53,086 nucleotides of DNA from an uncultured Eubacteriales bacterium (lineage in GTDB: Bacteria; Bacillota; Clostridia; Oscillospirales; Oscillospiraceae): the NCBI GenBank assembly GCA_900544705.1, contig UQWH01000007.1:1-53086 (forward strand), in the 5' to 3' direction. Made by a program: the position numbers and the translations under genes. A model generated the notes under the pieces. That model saw only the letters and a program-made list of their open reading frames with translations. It had not been told where the DNA came from and ran no database searches. Shown here one piece after another: positions 17,104 through 30,069 of this stretch; positions within the stretch are counted from its first letter, which is position 1; each line of letters starts with the position of its first letter.

Positions 17104-19511
17104 AATACGATTTTACGGCCATTGAAAACAAATGGCACAAGATCTGGGCGGATCAGCAGCTTTATAAGGCGGAAACCGGCTCGGATAAAAAGAAGTTTTA
17201 CGCACTGGTCGAGTTCCCGTACCCCTCCGGCGCCGGCCTGCATGTCGGCCATGCCCGCCCGTATACCGCGATGGACGTGATCGCGCGCAAACATCGGATG
17301 CAGGGAGAGAACGTTCTGTTCCCCATGGGCTACGACGCCTTCGGCCTGCCGACGGAAAACTATGCGATCAAGAACCACATCCATCCGGCGATCGTCACGG
17401 AGAACAACATCAGGACCTTCCGCGGCCAGCTTCAGGCGCTGGGCTACAGCTTTGACTGGGATCGCGAGATCAACACCACCGATCCGAAATACTACAAGTG
17501 GACGCAGTGGATCTTCCTCCAGCTCTATAAGAACGGCCTTGCCTACAAGGCCAAGATGCCGGTCAACTGGTGCACCTCCTGCAAGTGCGTGCTCGCCAAC
17601 GAGGAGGTCGTGGAAAATGTCTGCGAGCGCTGCGGCAGCCCGGTCGTCCGCAAGGAGAAGAGCCAGTGGATGCTCCGCATCACGAAATACGCCCAGCGTC
17701 TGCTGGACGATCTGGACGACGTGGACTACATCGAGCGCGTGAAGATCCAGCAGCGCAACTGGATCGGCCGCTCCACCGGCGCGGAGGTGCGCTTCGGCAG
17801 CACGCTGGGCGATGATGTCGTGGTCTACACGACCCGCCCGGACACGCTCTTCGGCGCGACGTACATGGTCCTTTCCCCGGAGCACGCACTGGTGGAGAAG
17901 TGGATGGACCGTCTGGAAAATGCTGACGAGGTCAAGGAATATCAGAAGGCAGCGGCGGCGAAGTCCGATTTTGAGCGCACCGAGCTTTCCAAGGAAAAGA
18001 CCGGTGTGCAGCTCCGCGGCGTGAAGGGTATCAACCCTGTCAACGGCAAGGAGATCCCCATCTTTATCTCCGACTATGTCCTTGCGACCTATGGTACCGG
18101 CGCGATCATGGCTGTTCCGGCGCATGACGAACGCGACTGGGACTTTGCCAAGAAGTTCGGCTGTGAGATCATTGAGGTCGTCAAGGGCGGCAACGTGCAG
18201 GAAGCAGCCTTCACCGACTGTGCAACCGGCGTGATGGTCAATTCCGGCTTCCTCGACGGCATGAGCGTCGAAGAGGCGAAGAAGGCGATCGTCGCCTATT
18301 TGGAGGAGAAAAAGCTCGGCGAGGCGAAGGTCAACTTCAAGCTGCGCGACTGGGTCTTCTCCCGTCAGCGCTACTGGGGCGAGCCGATCCCCATTGTCCA
18401 CTGCCCGAAGTGCGGCACCGTTCCGCTGGACGAAAAGGACCTGCCGCTGATTCTGCCGGAGGTCGAGAGCTATGAGCCGACCGACGACGGCCATTCTCCT
18501 CTTGCGAACATCCCCGAATGGGTGAATACCACTTGTCCGTGCTGCGGCGGCCCCGCCAAACGCGAAACGGATACCATGCCCCAGTGGGCAGGCTCCTCGT
18601 GGTATTACCTGCGCTATATGGATCCGCATAATGACAAGGCGCTGGCCAGCCCGGAAGCCCTGAAATACTGGAGCCCCGTGGACTGGTACAACGGCGGTAT
18701 GGAGCACACCACGCTGCATCTGCTCTATTCCCGTTTCTGGCACAAGTTCCTCTTTGATATCGGCATTGTGCCGACGAAGGAGCCCTATGCCAAGCGCACG
18801 AGCCACGGCATGATCCTCGGCGAGGGCGGCATCAAGATGTCCAAGTCTCGCGGCAACGTCATCAATCCGACGGACGTCATCCGGGAATTCGGCGCGGACA
18901 CGATGCGCACTTATATCATCTTCATCGGCGACTTTGAGAAGGCGGCGACGTGGGCGACCAACGCGGTCAAGGGATGCAAGCGCTTCCTCGACAAGGTCTG
19001 GAATCTCGCTGAAACCGTGACCGATCACGAGACGGCGTATTCCAAGAAGAACGAGGCCATCCTCCACAAGACCATCCGCAAGGTCACATCCGACATCGAC
19101 GCGCTCAAGGGCAACACCGCGCTTGCCGCACTGATGACGCTGACGTCCACCCTGACGGACAATGGCTGCAACGCTGCCGAGCTCAAGACGCTTTTGCAGT
19201 TGCTCAGCCCCTTTGCACCGCATATCTGCGACGAGATCTGGCAGCTCCATGGCTTCGAGGGCATCTGCTCCGTTTCTTCCTGGCCGACCTATGACGAGGA
19301 GAAGTGCAAGGATTCCGAGATCGACATGGCCGTGCAGGTCAACGGCAAGCTCCGCGGCACCATTCATGTTGCGGCGGATCTGGACAACGAAACGGTCATC
19401 GCCGCGGCGACGGCGGACGAGAAGATCGCACGCTTCCTGGAAAAACAGGGTGGCTCCATCATCAAGACCATCGTCGTGAAGAACAAGCTGGTCAACCTGA
19501 TCGTGAAATAA
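17100..19511 (+). CDS. leuS: Leucyl-tRNA synthetase
   Basis: Class I synthetase charging tRNA-Leu. The 803-residue protein has the HIGH motif as HVGH within FPYPSGAGLHVGHARPYT (about 44-47), the CP1 editing domain with TTRPDTLFGATYMVLSPEH and MAVPAHDERD, zinc-type cysteine pairs CTSCKC and CERCG, and KMSKS (579-583) in GGIKMSKSRGN. Length matches bacterial LeuRS. The gene starts at GTG 17100, overlapping the rsfS stop, and ends just before a strong terminator. Confidence 0.97.
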   Translation: MKYDFTAIENKWHKIWADQQLYKAETGSDKKKFYALVEFPYPSGAGLHVGHARPYTAMDVIARKHRMQGENVLFPMGYDAFGLPTENYAIKNHIHPAIVTENNIRTFRGQLQALGYSFDWDREINTTDPKYYKWTQWIFLQLYKNGLAYKAKMPVNWCTSCKCVLANEEVVENVCERCGSPVVRKEKSQWMLRITKYAQRLLDDLDDVDYIERVKIQQRNWIGRSTGAEVRFGSTLGDDVVVYTTRPDTLFGATYMVLSPEHALVEKWMDRLENADEVKEYQKAAAAKSDFERTELSKEKTGVQLRGVKGINPVNGKEIPIFISDYVLATYGTGAIMAVPAHDERDWDFAKKFGCEIIEVVKGGNVQEAAFTDCATGVMVNSGFLDGMSVEEAKKAIVAYLEEKKLGEAKVNFKLRDWVFSRQRYWGEPIPIVHCPKCGTVPLDEKDLPLILPEVESYEPTDDGHSPLANIPEWVNTTCPCCGGPAKRETDTMPQWAGSSWYYLRYMDPHNDKALASPEALKYWSPVDWYNGGMEHTTLHLLYSRFWHKFLFDIGIVPTKEPYAKRTSHGMILGEGGIKMSKSRGNVINPTDVIREFGADTMRTYIIFIGDFEKAATWATNAVKGCKRFLDKVWNLAETVTDHETAYSKKNEAILHKTIRKVTSDIDALKGNTALAALMTLTSTLTDNGCNAAELKTLLQLLSPFAPHICDEIWQLHGFEGICSVSSWPTYDEEKCKDSEIDMAVQVNGKLRGTIHVAADLDNETVIAAATADEKIARFLEKQGGSIIKTIVVKNKLVNLIVK

Positions 19512-19517
19512 CCTTAG

Positions 19518-19549
19518 TCCGCCGGGAGGCTGCTCCCGGCGGATTTTTT
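19518..19549 (+). terminator. Terminator after leuS
   Basis: An 11-bp GC-rich stem, TCCGCCGGGAG (19518-19528) with CTCCCGGCGGA (19533-19543), is followed by TTTTTT. It closes the long smc-to-leuS operon. Confidence 0.9.
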
Positions 19550-19691
19550 GCAGGGAATGGGGAATAAGTTTTGTGTTCCGACCGTTTTTCGCATATTTTT
19601 TTGAAAAAGAGGCGTACAATACGGGAAAACGATGTAATCTAACAACCTGAAAGGAAAAAGTGACAAATTCATTAGTATTCCGTTAAAACGG

Positions 19692-19719
19692 TTGAAATTT
19701 TTGTGCAAAGTTGTATAAT
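19692..19719 (+). promoter_or_regulatory. Promoter of the glycogen operon
   Basis: TTGAAA (19692-19697) and a consensus TATAAT (19714-19719) with 16-base spacing. The start codon of glgB is about 100 bases downstream, leaving a leader of roughly 95 bases in which I see no clear riboswitch or operator. The 140 bases between the leuS terminator and this promoter are A/T-rich and hold no gene. Confidence 0.7.
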
Positions 19720-19822
19720 AGATAGCGTCAGTTGGGAAGGGCAAGGTCTGCTTTCTCCGGGAAGCGTCTTTGCCCCTGCGAACGGACGCAAAGAAATCAC
19801 TGGGACAAAGGAGCACGTTTGA

Positions 19823-21721
19823 ATGGAGCAGACAATGCACAATTCCCTCAAGAGATTCTCCATGGGGGATGAATCGCGGGCGTACACCTTCCTCGGCTGC
19901 CATAAGGCGGAGCAGGACGGCGTTCCCGGATATGTTTTCCGCGTCTGGGCGCCGCGTGCGCAGGGCGTGAGTGTGACCGGCGACTGGAATTTCTGGAATC
20001 CGATGGATATGCCGATGACCTATCTGGAATACGGCGTCTGGGAGGCATTTTCCATCTATGCCAAGGAGGGCGACGCTTATAAATTCTGCGTCCGCCGTGC
20101 CGACGGAAGCACGGTATACAAATCCGATCCCTATGGCTTCCGTACCTGCCGCCTGCCGGAGACCTCCAGCCGGGTCTGCACGCTGGACGGCTATACGTGG
20201 GGTGATGCCGCTTACCGCCGCCAGCAGGGCAAGCGCAAGCTGCTCGACAGCCCGATGAACATCTACGAGGTCCATTTCGGCTCATGGCGGCGCAAGCCGG
20301 ACGGAAGCTGCTATAATTACGAAGAACTGGCCGACGAGTTGGTTCCTTACCTCAAGGAGATGGGCTACACCCATCTGGAACTGATGCCGCTGGCCGAATA
20401 CCCCTACGACCCCTCCTGGGGCTATCAGGTGACGTGTTATTATGCGCCGACCTCGCGCTATGGTGAGCCGCAGCAGCTCATGCGCTTTGTGGATAAGTGC
20501 CATCAGGCGGGCATCGGCGTTTTGCTGGACTGGGTACCGGCGCATTTCCCCAAGGATGAAAACGGCTTGTATGAATTTGACGGCACCTGCTGCTATGAGC
20601 TGTCCGACCCCATGATGAACGAGCATCCGGACTGGACAACGCGGATATTCGACTTCGGCAAGGGCGAGGTGCAGTCCTTCCTCATCTCCAACGCCGTCTA
20701 TTGGATGGAATACTATCACATTGACGGCCTGCGCGTGGACGCGGTGGCTGCGATGCTTTACCTCGACTACGGCCGCAAGGAGTATCATCCCAATAAGTTC
20801 GGCGGCAAGGAAAATCTGGAGGCGATCGCCTTCCTGCGTAAACTCAACCGCGCGGTGTTCTCCGCCCGGCGCAATGCGATCACGGCGGCGGAGGAATCCA
20901 CAGCATATCCCATGGTGACCAAGCCGGACTACGACGGCGGCCTCGGCTTCCTCTATAAGTGGAACATGGGCTGGATGAACGATATGCTCCACTATATGTC
21001 GCTGGACCCGCTCTTCCGCAAGGGCAGCCACAACAATCTGACCTTCTCCATGACCTACGCCTACTCGGAGAACTTCATCCTCCCGCTTTCGCATGACGAG
21101 GTCGTCCATGGCAAAGGCTCCCTCATCAACAAAATGCCGGGGGATTACGACGCAAAATTCAGCAACCTTCGCGTGCTGTATGGCTTTATGATGAGCCATC
21201 CGGGCAAGAAGCTCAACTTCATGGGCAACGAATTTGCGCAATTTATCGAATGGCGCTATGATCAGCAGCTCGACTGGATGCTGCTCGGCTACGATCGGCA
21301 CCGCCAGATGCAGGCATATGTCCGTGATCTGAACCACTTCTATCTGGACAACAGCAGCCTGTGGAACAACGACTCCGACTGGAACGGTTTTCGCTGGATC
21401 GCGCCGGACGACTGCGACAATAGCATTGTTTCCTACCGCCGGATCGACCGCAGAGGCAGAGAACTGATCGTGATCTGCAATTTCTGCCCGGTCACGCGCA
21501 CAGGCTACCGGCTCGGTCTGCCGAAGCCCGGTGAATATCAGGTGGTATTCAACAGCGATGACGCTGCCTACGGCGGCACGGGAATGGCACTTGCCGACGT
21601 CGTGGCAGAGAAAGAACCCATGCACGGCTTATCCTATTCCGGCGAATTCACGATCCCGCCGCTTTCGACAACCTTCTACCGCAGAAAGGTCACACCGAGA
21701 AAACACAAAAAGGAGGATTGA
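19823..21721 (+). CDS. glgB: 1,4-alpha-glucan branching enzyme
   Basis: GH13 enzyme that introduces alpha-1,6 branches into glycogen. The 632 residues comprise an N-terminal CBM48/E-set domain (about 20-120, FRVWAPRAQGVSVTGDWNFW), the catalytic barrel and a C-terminal beta domain. Catalytic residues are D306 (GLRVDAVAAML), E357 (TAAEES) and D425 (LSHDEVVHGKGSL); DWVPAHFP is region I. ATG 19823 has AAAGGAG at good distance. First gene of glgB-C-D-A-P and linked to glgC by an AGGAGG at its own 3' end. Confidence 0.96.
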   Translation: MEQTMHNSLKRFSMGDESRAYTFLGCHKAEQDGVPGYVFRVWAPRAQGVSVTGDWNFWNPMDMPMTYLEYGVWEAFSIYAKEGDAYKFCVRRADGSTVYKSDPYGFRTCRLPETSSRVCTLDGYTWGDAAYRRQQGKRKLLDSPMNIYEVHFGSWRRKPDGSCYNYEELADELVPYLKEMGYTHLELMPLAEYPYDPSWGYQVTCYYAPTSRYGEPQQLMRFVDKCHQAGIGVLLDWVPAHFPKDENGLYEFDGTCCYELSDPMMNEHPDWTTRIFDFGKGEVQSFLISNAVYWMEYYHIDGLRVDAVAAMLYLDYGRKEYHPNKFGGKENLEAIAFLRKLNRAVFSARRNAITAAEESTAYPMVTKPDYDGGLGFLYKWNMGWMNDMLHYMSLDPLFRKGSHNNLTFSMTYAYSENFILPLSHDEVVHGKGSLINKMPGDYDAKFSNLRVLYGFMMSHPGKKLNFMGNEFAQFIEWRYDQQLDWMLLGYDRHRQMQAYVRDLNHFYLDNSSLWNNDSDWNGFRWIAPDDCDNSIVSYRRIDRRGRELIVICNFCPVTRTGYRLGLPKPGEYQVVFNSDDAAYGGTGMALADVVAEKEPMHGLSYSGEFTIPPLSTTFYRRKVTPRKHKKED

Positions 21722-21723
21722 GC

Positions 21724-22911
21724 ATGAACTTTCAGAAAAAACACTGCGTTGCAATGCTTCTTGCCGGCGGTCAGGGCAGCCGTCTGATGGTGCTGACGGA
21801 AAATACCGCCAAGCCTGCCGTTCCCTTCGGCGGGAAATACCGCATCATTGATTTTCCGCTTTCCAATTGTGTCAATTCCGGCATCGACACCGTCGGTATC
21901 CTGACGCAGTACCAGCCGCTGGAGCTGAACGAATACATAGGCAACGGCCAGCCGTGGCGCCTGAACCGCAGCCATGGCGGCGCGCAGGTCCTGCCGCCCT
22001 ATGCCAAGAGCAAAAAGTCCGAGTGGTACAAGGGAACGGCGAACGCTATCTATCAGAATATTCCATTCATCGAGCGCTACGATCCGGACGACGTGCTCAT
22101 TCTCTCCGGCGATCATATCTACAAGATGGACTATGCGGCCATGCTCCGCTACCACGAGCAGAGAAAGGCTGACTGCACCATCGCGGTGCGGACGGTCCCC
22201 ATTGAGGAGGCCAGCCGCTTCGGTATCATGAACACTCGCGAGGACGGCGAAATTTACGAGTTTGAGGAAAAGCCCAAAAAGCCGAAGAGCACCAACGCCT
22301 CCATGGGCATCTATGTGTTCAAGTGGTCGGTATTGAAGAAGTTCCTCATCGCGGACGAAGAGAATCCCAAATCCGAAAATGATTTCGGCAAGAATGTCAT
22401 CCCGGCGATCCTCGCGGCGGGCCACCGCCTGTTTGCCTATCAGTTTGAGGGCTACTGGAAGGACGTCGGAACGATCAACTCCCTTTGGGAGGCCAACATG
22501 GACCTTCTGGGGACGGAGCCTGCCTTCAACCTCTACGGGGAGAAGGGCAAGCGCATCTATGCCAGAAACTATGCCATGCCGTCGAGCTTCATTGCCAAGG
22601 AATCCAAAAATGTCAACAGCCTGATCGCGGAAGGCTGCGAGATCTTCGGCAGCATTTCCCACTCGGTCATCTCCACCGGCTGCACGGTGGAGGAAGGTGC
22701 GATCGTGGAGGACAGCGTCATCATGCCGAATGTGCGCATTGAAAAGGGCGCGATCATCCGCCACGCCATCATCGGCGAGGACTGCCGCATCTGCCGCGGC
22801 GCCGTGATCGGCGGGTCCTTCGCCGAGGGCGAGGACAGAAAGATCAGCGTTGTCGGAAAAGCCAAGACCATTGCGCCGAATTCGGCCATTATGCCGGGCG
22901 AGATCCGCTGA
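21724..22911 (+). CDS. glgC: Glucose-1-phosphate adenylyltransferase, catalytic subunit GlgC
   Basis: Makes ADP-glucose, the committed step of glycogen synthesis. I take ATG 21724 (AGGAGG at 21711-21716, 7 bases away) over the upstream TTG; the product is 395 residues. It has AMLLAGGQGSRL, KPAVPFGGKYRIIDFPLSN, WYKGTANAIYQN, SGDHIYKMDY and EEKPKKPKS (substrate contacts), then a left-handed beta-helix C-terminal domain with hexapeptide-like repeats (IGEDCRICRGAVIGG). With GlgD it should form the Firmicute GlgC-GlgD heterotetramer. Confidence 0.96.
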   Translation: MNFQKKHCVAMLLAGGQGSRLMVLTENTAKPAVPFGGKYRIIDFPLSNCVNSGIDTVGILTQYQPLELNEYIGNGQPWRLNRSHGGAQVLPPYAKSKKSEWYKGTANAIYQNIPFIERYDPDDVLILSGDHIYKMDYAAMLRYHEQRKADCTIAVRTVPIEEASRFGIMNTREDGEIYEFEEKPKKPKSTNASMGIYVFKWSVLKKFLIADEENPKSENDFGKNVIPAILAAGHRLFAYQFEGYWKDVGTINSLWEANMDLLGTEPAFNLYGEKGKRIYARNYAMPSSFIAKESKNVNSLIAEGCEIFGSISHSVISTGCTVEEGAIVEDSVIMPNVRIEKGAIIRHAIIGEDCRICRGAVIGGSFAEGEDRKISVVGKAKTIAPNSAIMPGEIR

Positions 22912-22925
22912 AGGAGGGAAATATC

Positions 22926-24041
22926 ATGACTGCAATGGGAATCGTATTTGCGAATATTTATGACAGCTCCCTTGGTTCTCTGACCAACAAGCGCACCATG
23001 GCGTCGCTGCCTTACGGCGGACGCTACCGCCAGATCGACTTCTCCCTGTCCAACATGACGAACTCCGGCATCCGCCACATCGGTATCATCACGAAGCACA
23101 ACTATCAGTCCCTGATGAACCACATCGGCTCCGGTCAGGAGTGGGACCTTGACCTGGAGGAGGGCGGCCTGGAATTCCTGACGCCGTTTGCGATGGGTCA
23201 CAACGGCTCCTACCGCGGCAAGCTGGAGGCACTCAATTCCGCAAAGTCCTTTTTGGAGGATTCGGCAGAGGATTATATCATTCTGGCGGACAGCGGCGTG
23301 CTCTGCGCCATTGATTTCCGCAAGGTGCTGGCCGATCATATCGCCTCCGGCGCAGATCTGACGGTCGTCACCAAAGAGGGGATCGCCAACGGGAAAAAGC
23401 AGCTTGATCTGGCGGTCCGTGTCGATGATAACAACCGGGTCACGGATCTGGCGGTGGACTACTGCGCGGGCAAGGAGTATCTTGCGTCCATGGGTATCTT
23501 CATCATCAGCCGCGAGCTGTTGATCCGGGAGGTAACGGAAGCCGTGGCGCATAATCGCTATCATTTTGAGCGCGACCTCGTCATGCATGGCTTTGCCGAA
23601 ACCGGAATGACGGTCAATGCCTACCGCTTTGGCGGGATCGCACTGTTCAACGAGAGCACGACGGAGTTTTATCACAACAATCTGGCGCTCGTTCGCCCGG
23701 AGGTGCGCTATGGACTCTTCGGCAGCGGTCTGACGATCTACACCAAGGTTCGCGATGAGGTTCCGACCTACTACGGCGAGCATTCCGAGATCGACGACTG
23801 CATCGTCGCCGACGGCTGCACGCTGGAAGGCAGAGCGAGCAATTCCGTTCTCTTCCGCGGCGTGCGGCTGGAGGCCGATGCGGAGGTGCGCGACTGCGTC
23901 ATCATGCAGGGCTGCGTGATCGGCGAAGGTGCAGATCTGGAATGTGTCATTTTGGATAAAGAAGTCATCGTGCGGCCCGGCGCCGTGCTGCGCGGCACGA
24001 TGGATCATCCGCTGGTATTCAAAAGAGGAGAAGTGGTATGA
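22926..24041 (+). CDS. glgD: Glucose-1-phosphate adenylyltransferase, regulatory subunit GlgD
   Basis: 371-residue paralogue of GlgC. The fold is kept (TNKRTMASLPYGGRYRQIDFSLSN, beta-helix C-terminus with CVIGEGADLECVILDKEV), but the N-terminal pyrophosphorylase motif GGQGSRL is replaced by FANIYDSSLGSLTN and the SGDH metal site reads LADSG, as expected for the non-catalytic GlgD of Firmicutes that modulates GlgC activity. GGAGGG lies before ATG 22926. The stop overlaps glgA by ATGA. Confidence 0.95.
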   Translation: MTAMGIVFANIYDSSLGSLTNKRTMASLPYGGRYRQIDFSLSNMTNSGIRHIGIITKHNYQSLMNHIGSGQEWDLDLEEGGLEFLTPFAMGHNGSYRGKLEALNSAKSFLEDSAEDYIILADSGVLCAIDFRKVLADHIASGADLTVVTKEGIANGKKQLDLAVRVDDNNRVTDLAVDYCAGKEYLASMGIFIISRELLIREVTEAVAHNRYHFERDLVMHGFAETGMTVNAYRFGGIALFNESTTEFYHNNLALVRPEVRYGLFGSGLTIYTKVRDEVPTYYGEHSEIDDCIVADGCTLEGRASNSVLFRGVRLEADAEVRDCVIMQGCVIGEGADLECVILDKEVIVRPGAVLRGTMDHPLVFKRGEVV

Positions 24042-25468
24042 AAATTGCAATGGTCGCTTCCGAAGCGGCTCCCTTTGTCAAAACAGGCGGGCTGGGAGAT
24101 GTGATGCAGGCGCTGCCTGCCGAGCTCTCCCGCATCAAGGGCAATGAGATCGTCCTGCTCCTGCCGTACTACAAGAAGCTGAAGCAGGACCCGAACCTTC
24201 AGGTGGAATATATCGGCTCGTTCAATATGGAACTGGCATGGCGGGAGAGCTACGTCGGCATCCTGCGCCTGAAGTCCCGCCGCAAGAAGTTACAGGTCTA
24301 TTTCATCGACAATGACTACTATTTCGGCGCGCGCGGTTCGATCTACGGCGACTTTGACGACGGCGAGCGGTTTGCCTATTTTTCCAAGGCCGTTCTTGCA
24401 GCGCTGTATTATCTGGATTTCAAGCCGGAGATCCTGCACTGCCACGACTGGCAGGCCGCTATGGCGGTCATTTATTACCGCGCGCTCTACCACGACTGGA
24501 GCCCGGATACCAGGACGGTATTCACCATCCACAATGTGGAGTATCAGGGCTGGGCGGATGCATCCTTTTTTGATAACACGCTTGGTCTTCCGGAGGAGTA
24601 CCGCGGCAGACTTACCTTTGACGGCGCGATCAACATGATGAAAGGCGCCATTGAGGTGGCGGACATTGTGACGACCGTTTCCAAGTCCTACGCGGACGAG
24701 CTGCGCTATCCTTACTATGCGCACCGGCTCGACGGCGTGCTGCGCAATGCGTGGCTGTGGGGCATTACCAACGGCATTGACACGACGACGTTTGACCCGG
24801 CAACCGACAAGGCGATCGCCGTGCACTATTCCGCTGCACACATGGAGGGCAAGTGGGAAAACAAGCGGGCGCTGCGCGAAGAGCTCGGCCTGCGGACGGA
24901 CACGGATGCGCCCATCCTCGCGATGGTGACCCGGCTGGCCGGACACAAGGGCATCGACCTGCTGTGCTATATCTTCCAGCGCCTGATGGAGCGGGAGGTG
25001 CAGCTCGTCATCGTCGGCACGGGTGAGCGGCAGTATGAGTATGCACTCAGCGCCTTTGCGCGGCAGTATCCCGGCAGGGTCGCCGTGCGGCTGTGCTTCG
25101 ATCAGGAGCTTGCCTCGCGGATCTACGCCGGTGCGGATATTTATCTGATGCCGTCGAAGTCCGAGCCCTGCGGCCTGTCGCAGCTCATCGCCATGCGCTA
25201 CGGCACGGTGCCGGTTGTTGCGGCGACCGGCGGCCTGCGGGATACCGTTCCGCCCTATAATTCCGAAACGAAGGAAGGCCGCGGCTTTACCTTCCAGAGC
25301 TACAACGCGGATGACTTCCTCGGCGCGATCGACCGTGCGGTCGGCCTTTACTACGGTGCGCGCGAGGAATGGAATGAACTGGCAAAACGCGACATGGAAT
25401 GCGACTTCAGTTGGCAGCAGCCTGCCGCGGAATATATGCAGCTTTACACCGAGCTGCGCAGCAAGTAA
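24038..25468 (+). CDS. glgA: Glycogen synthase (ADP-glucose type)
   Basis: GT5 glycosyltransferase extending alpha-1,4 glucan chains from ADP-glucose. 476 residues with the N-terminal KTGGLGDVMQALPAEL (ADP-glucose site), HCHDWQAA, TIHNVEYQG, TNGIDTTTFDP and the C-terminal PSKSEPCGLSQLIAMRYGTVPV (EX7E region). Translationally coupled to glgD through ATGA. A hairpin without T-run separates it from glgP. Confidence 0.97.
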   Translation: MKIAMVASEAAPFVKTGGLGDVMQALPAELSRIKGNEIVLLLPYYKKLKQDPNLQVEYIGSFNMELAWRESYVGILRLKSRRKKLQVYFIDNDYYFGARGSIYGDFDDGERFAYFSKAVLAALYYLDFKPEILHCHDWQAAMAVIYYRALYHDWSPDTRTVFTIHNVEYQGWADASFFDNTLGLPEEYRGRLTFDGAINMMKGAIEVADIVTTVSKSYADELRYPYYAHRLDGVLRNAWLWGITNGIDTTTFDPATDKAIAVHYSAAHMEGKWENKRALREELGLRTDTDAPILAMVTRLAGHKGIDLLCYIFQRLMEREVQLVIVGTGERQYEYALSAFARQYPGRVAVRLCFDQELASRIYAGADIYLMPSKSEPCGLSQLIAMRYGTVPVVAATGGLRDTVPPYNSETKEGRGFTFQSYNADDFLGAIDRAVGLYYGAREEWNELAKRDMECDFSWQQPAAEYMQLYTELRSK

Positions 25469-25474
25469 TCCCCG

Positions 25475-25499
25475 GGAAGCTCCGTGCTCCGGAGCTTCC
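25475..25499 (+). other. Hairpin between glgA and glgP
   Basis: GGAAGCTCCG (25475-25484) pairs perfectly with CGGAGCTTCC (25490-25499) around a 5-base loop. There is no T-run, so it is more likely an mRNA processing or stability element inside the glg transcript than a terminator. Confidence 0.55.
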
Positions 25500-25524
25500 A
25501 CAGACAGACAATTAGGAGGCAACT

Positions 25525-27962
<2,438 letters not shown>

Positions 27963-27963
<1 letters not shown>

Positions 27964-29810
27964 TGCGAATTCTGTTTGACAGCAGGCAGGAATCGTACAA
28001 AACCCCGTTCGGAACACTCCGGACGGGGGAGTCCTGCATTTTGCATATGAGGATTCCCGTGAACTGCGGGGCGACCTCCGTAACTCTGATCGTGGAAAAC
28101 TGCGAAGAACAGCCGTTCTGCGAGGTTCCCTTTGCGAGGGACGGCGGCGACGGTGTGTACGACACGTGGAGCTGTCGCTTCGCGCTGGAAGAGCGAGGCC
28201 TGTACTTTTACTGGTTCCGCGTCGGCAAAACGGATGGCAGCTTCCGCCTTTTCCGGCAGGGCGACCAGACCAATATGGAAGCAGGGGAGAAGTGGCAGGT
28301 CAGCGCCATTCCGGCAGACTTTACGGTGCCGGAGTTTGCGCGTGGTGCGGTCATGTATCAGATCTTTCCGGATCGCTTCCATCAGGTCGGCCGCTGCGAC
28401 CTGACCGACAAGCTCCAGCCCTTCTGGATCCATCAGAAGCTCTCCGATACGCCGCAGTATACGGCGGATGCCGGCGGCAACTGGTGCAGTGACTTCTATG
28501 GCGGAAATCTGGAAGGTATCCGGGAAAAGCTGTCCTATCTGCACACGCTGGGCGTCAAGGTTCTCTATCTGAATCCTGTATTCATGGCCTATTCCAATCA
28601 CCGCTATGATACAGCGGATTACAAGCGTATCGACCCCATGCTCGGCACGGAGGAGGACTTCGCAGCTCTCTGCCGGGATGCGCACGCGCTGGGAATGCGC
28701 GTCATTCTCGACGGTGTCTTTTCCCACACGGGAAGCAACAGCGTGTACTTTGATGCCAAGGGCGTGTTCGGCAACGGCGCGGTGTCCAACCCGAATTCGC
28801 CATACCGCTCTTGGTATCGCTTCCGCCACTATCCGGACGATTATGACGCATGGTGGAATACGCCGACGCTTCCGAATGTTGAGGAGCTGTCGGAAAGTTA
28901 TGTAAACTACATCATTGAGGATGAGGACTCTGTCATTGCCCACTGGCTCCGATTGGGCGCGGACGGATTCCGACTGGACGTGGTCGATGAGCTGCCGGAT
29001 GAATTTGTCTTAAAGCTCAAGCGGCGCCTGCGCGGGCTCAAGCCGGACGCGCTGCTGATCGGCGAGGTCTGGGAGGATGCTTCCAACAAGCGCGCCTACG
29101 GCGTGTCACGGCGGTATTTCGTGGACGCGGAGCTGGATTCCGTGATGAACTATCCCTGGCAGAAGGCAATCATTGCCTATGTTATGGGCGCGGACGATGG
29201 CAGCGGGCTGGGCGAATGTATCATGCGCCTCGCGGAGAACTATCCGCCGCAGGTGCTTTCCTGCGTGATGAACCTGCTGGGAACGCACGACACGATGCGC
29301 ATTCTGACACGGTTGGGCGGGGATTTTCACGGCTCAAAGGAGGCGTGGGCGGCATACCGCCTTTCTCCGGAAGCGCGAAAGACTGCGGTGAAGCGCTTGC
29401 AGCTCGCGGCGTTTTTACAGTTCATGCTGCCCGGCATGGCGAGCATCTACTACGGCGACGAGGCCGGCATGGAGGGCGGAGAGGATTCGTTCTGCCGGCG
29501 CTATTACCCGTGGGGCGAGGAGGACGAGGCGCTGCGCAGCTACTTTGCCGCGCTTTGCCGTGTGAAAAACGAAACGCCCGCCCTGCGTGACGGCGACGTT
29601 CGCGTGCGGCAGGCGGGCGGAGGGATACTCTGCTTCGTCCGTCGGATCGACGCCTGCGACGTGGAGGTGTATGTAAACCAGTCTCAGGAAAACTGGCAGC
29701 TTCCGGAAAACGGAGAGCTCCGCTTCGGCGGCGGGATCGCATGGACGGATACGGCCGGGATCACGCTGCGTCCGGGCGGATTTGCTCTTCTCCTGCGGAG
29801 GAAAGACTGA
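27963..29810 (+). CDS. GH13 alpha-glucosidase/amylase-type enzyme
   Basis: 615-residue glycoside hydrolase family 13 protein resembling neopullulanase/cyclomaltodextrinase-type enzymes. An N-terminal beta domain (about 1-115) precedes the barrel: MYQIFPDRFHQ, GVKVLYLNPVF, MRVILDGVFSHTG (region I), D339 in FRLDVVDELP (nucleophile), E368 in LLIGEVWED (acid/base) and D443 in LLGTHDT. No signal peptide, so cytoplasmic. It starts at ATG 27963, overlapping the glgP stop by one base, and likely hydrolyses or debranches malto-oligosaccharides left by GlgP. Exact specificity is uncertain. Confidence 0.88.
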
Positions 29811-30069
29811 ATGCTTTTCCAGCGCAGGAATGGATCGCCGTAAAGGCGAATAATTATCAATCTCAGGCGCAGTACCGCAGACCCGTAAAAAGGCGGCATC
29901 TGCGCCTGAAACCACTTTCTATGGTGGCGTTTTCCATCGGCAGACGGCATATGAAGTGCTGCGGACAGACGTGACTTGTGAATTTTCAATGAAAAAAGCG
30001 CCCGGTTTTGGCGGCTTGCTATAAAAATTCACGGAAGTTGCAAAAAGCGCAAAAAAAATCATTTTTTTG
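29811..30069. other. Hairpin-rich gap between the glycogen and opp operons
   Basis: No gene is seen. Hairpins present: TCGCC/GGCGA (about 29835-29849), TCAGGCGCAG/CTGCGCCTGA (29863-29872 with 29900-29909), and a longer imperfect GTGAATTTT/AAAATTCAC pairing (29978-29986 with 30024-30032). None has a classical T-run directly after it, though one or more probably ends glg transcription. Confidence 0.45.

Noticed and set aside
17034..19619. An 861-codon open frame antisense to leuS, and similar long antisense frames opposite topA, smc, glgP and oppA
   Set aside because: High GC at third positions creates long antisense frames; these have no ribosome sites, no recognisable domains and lie opposite well-identified genes.
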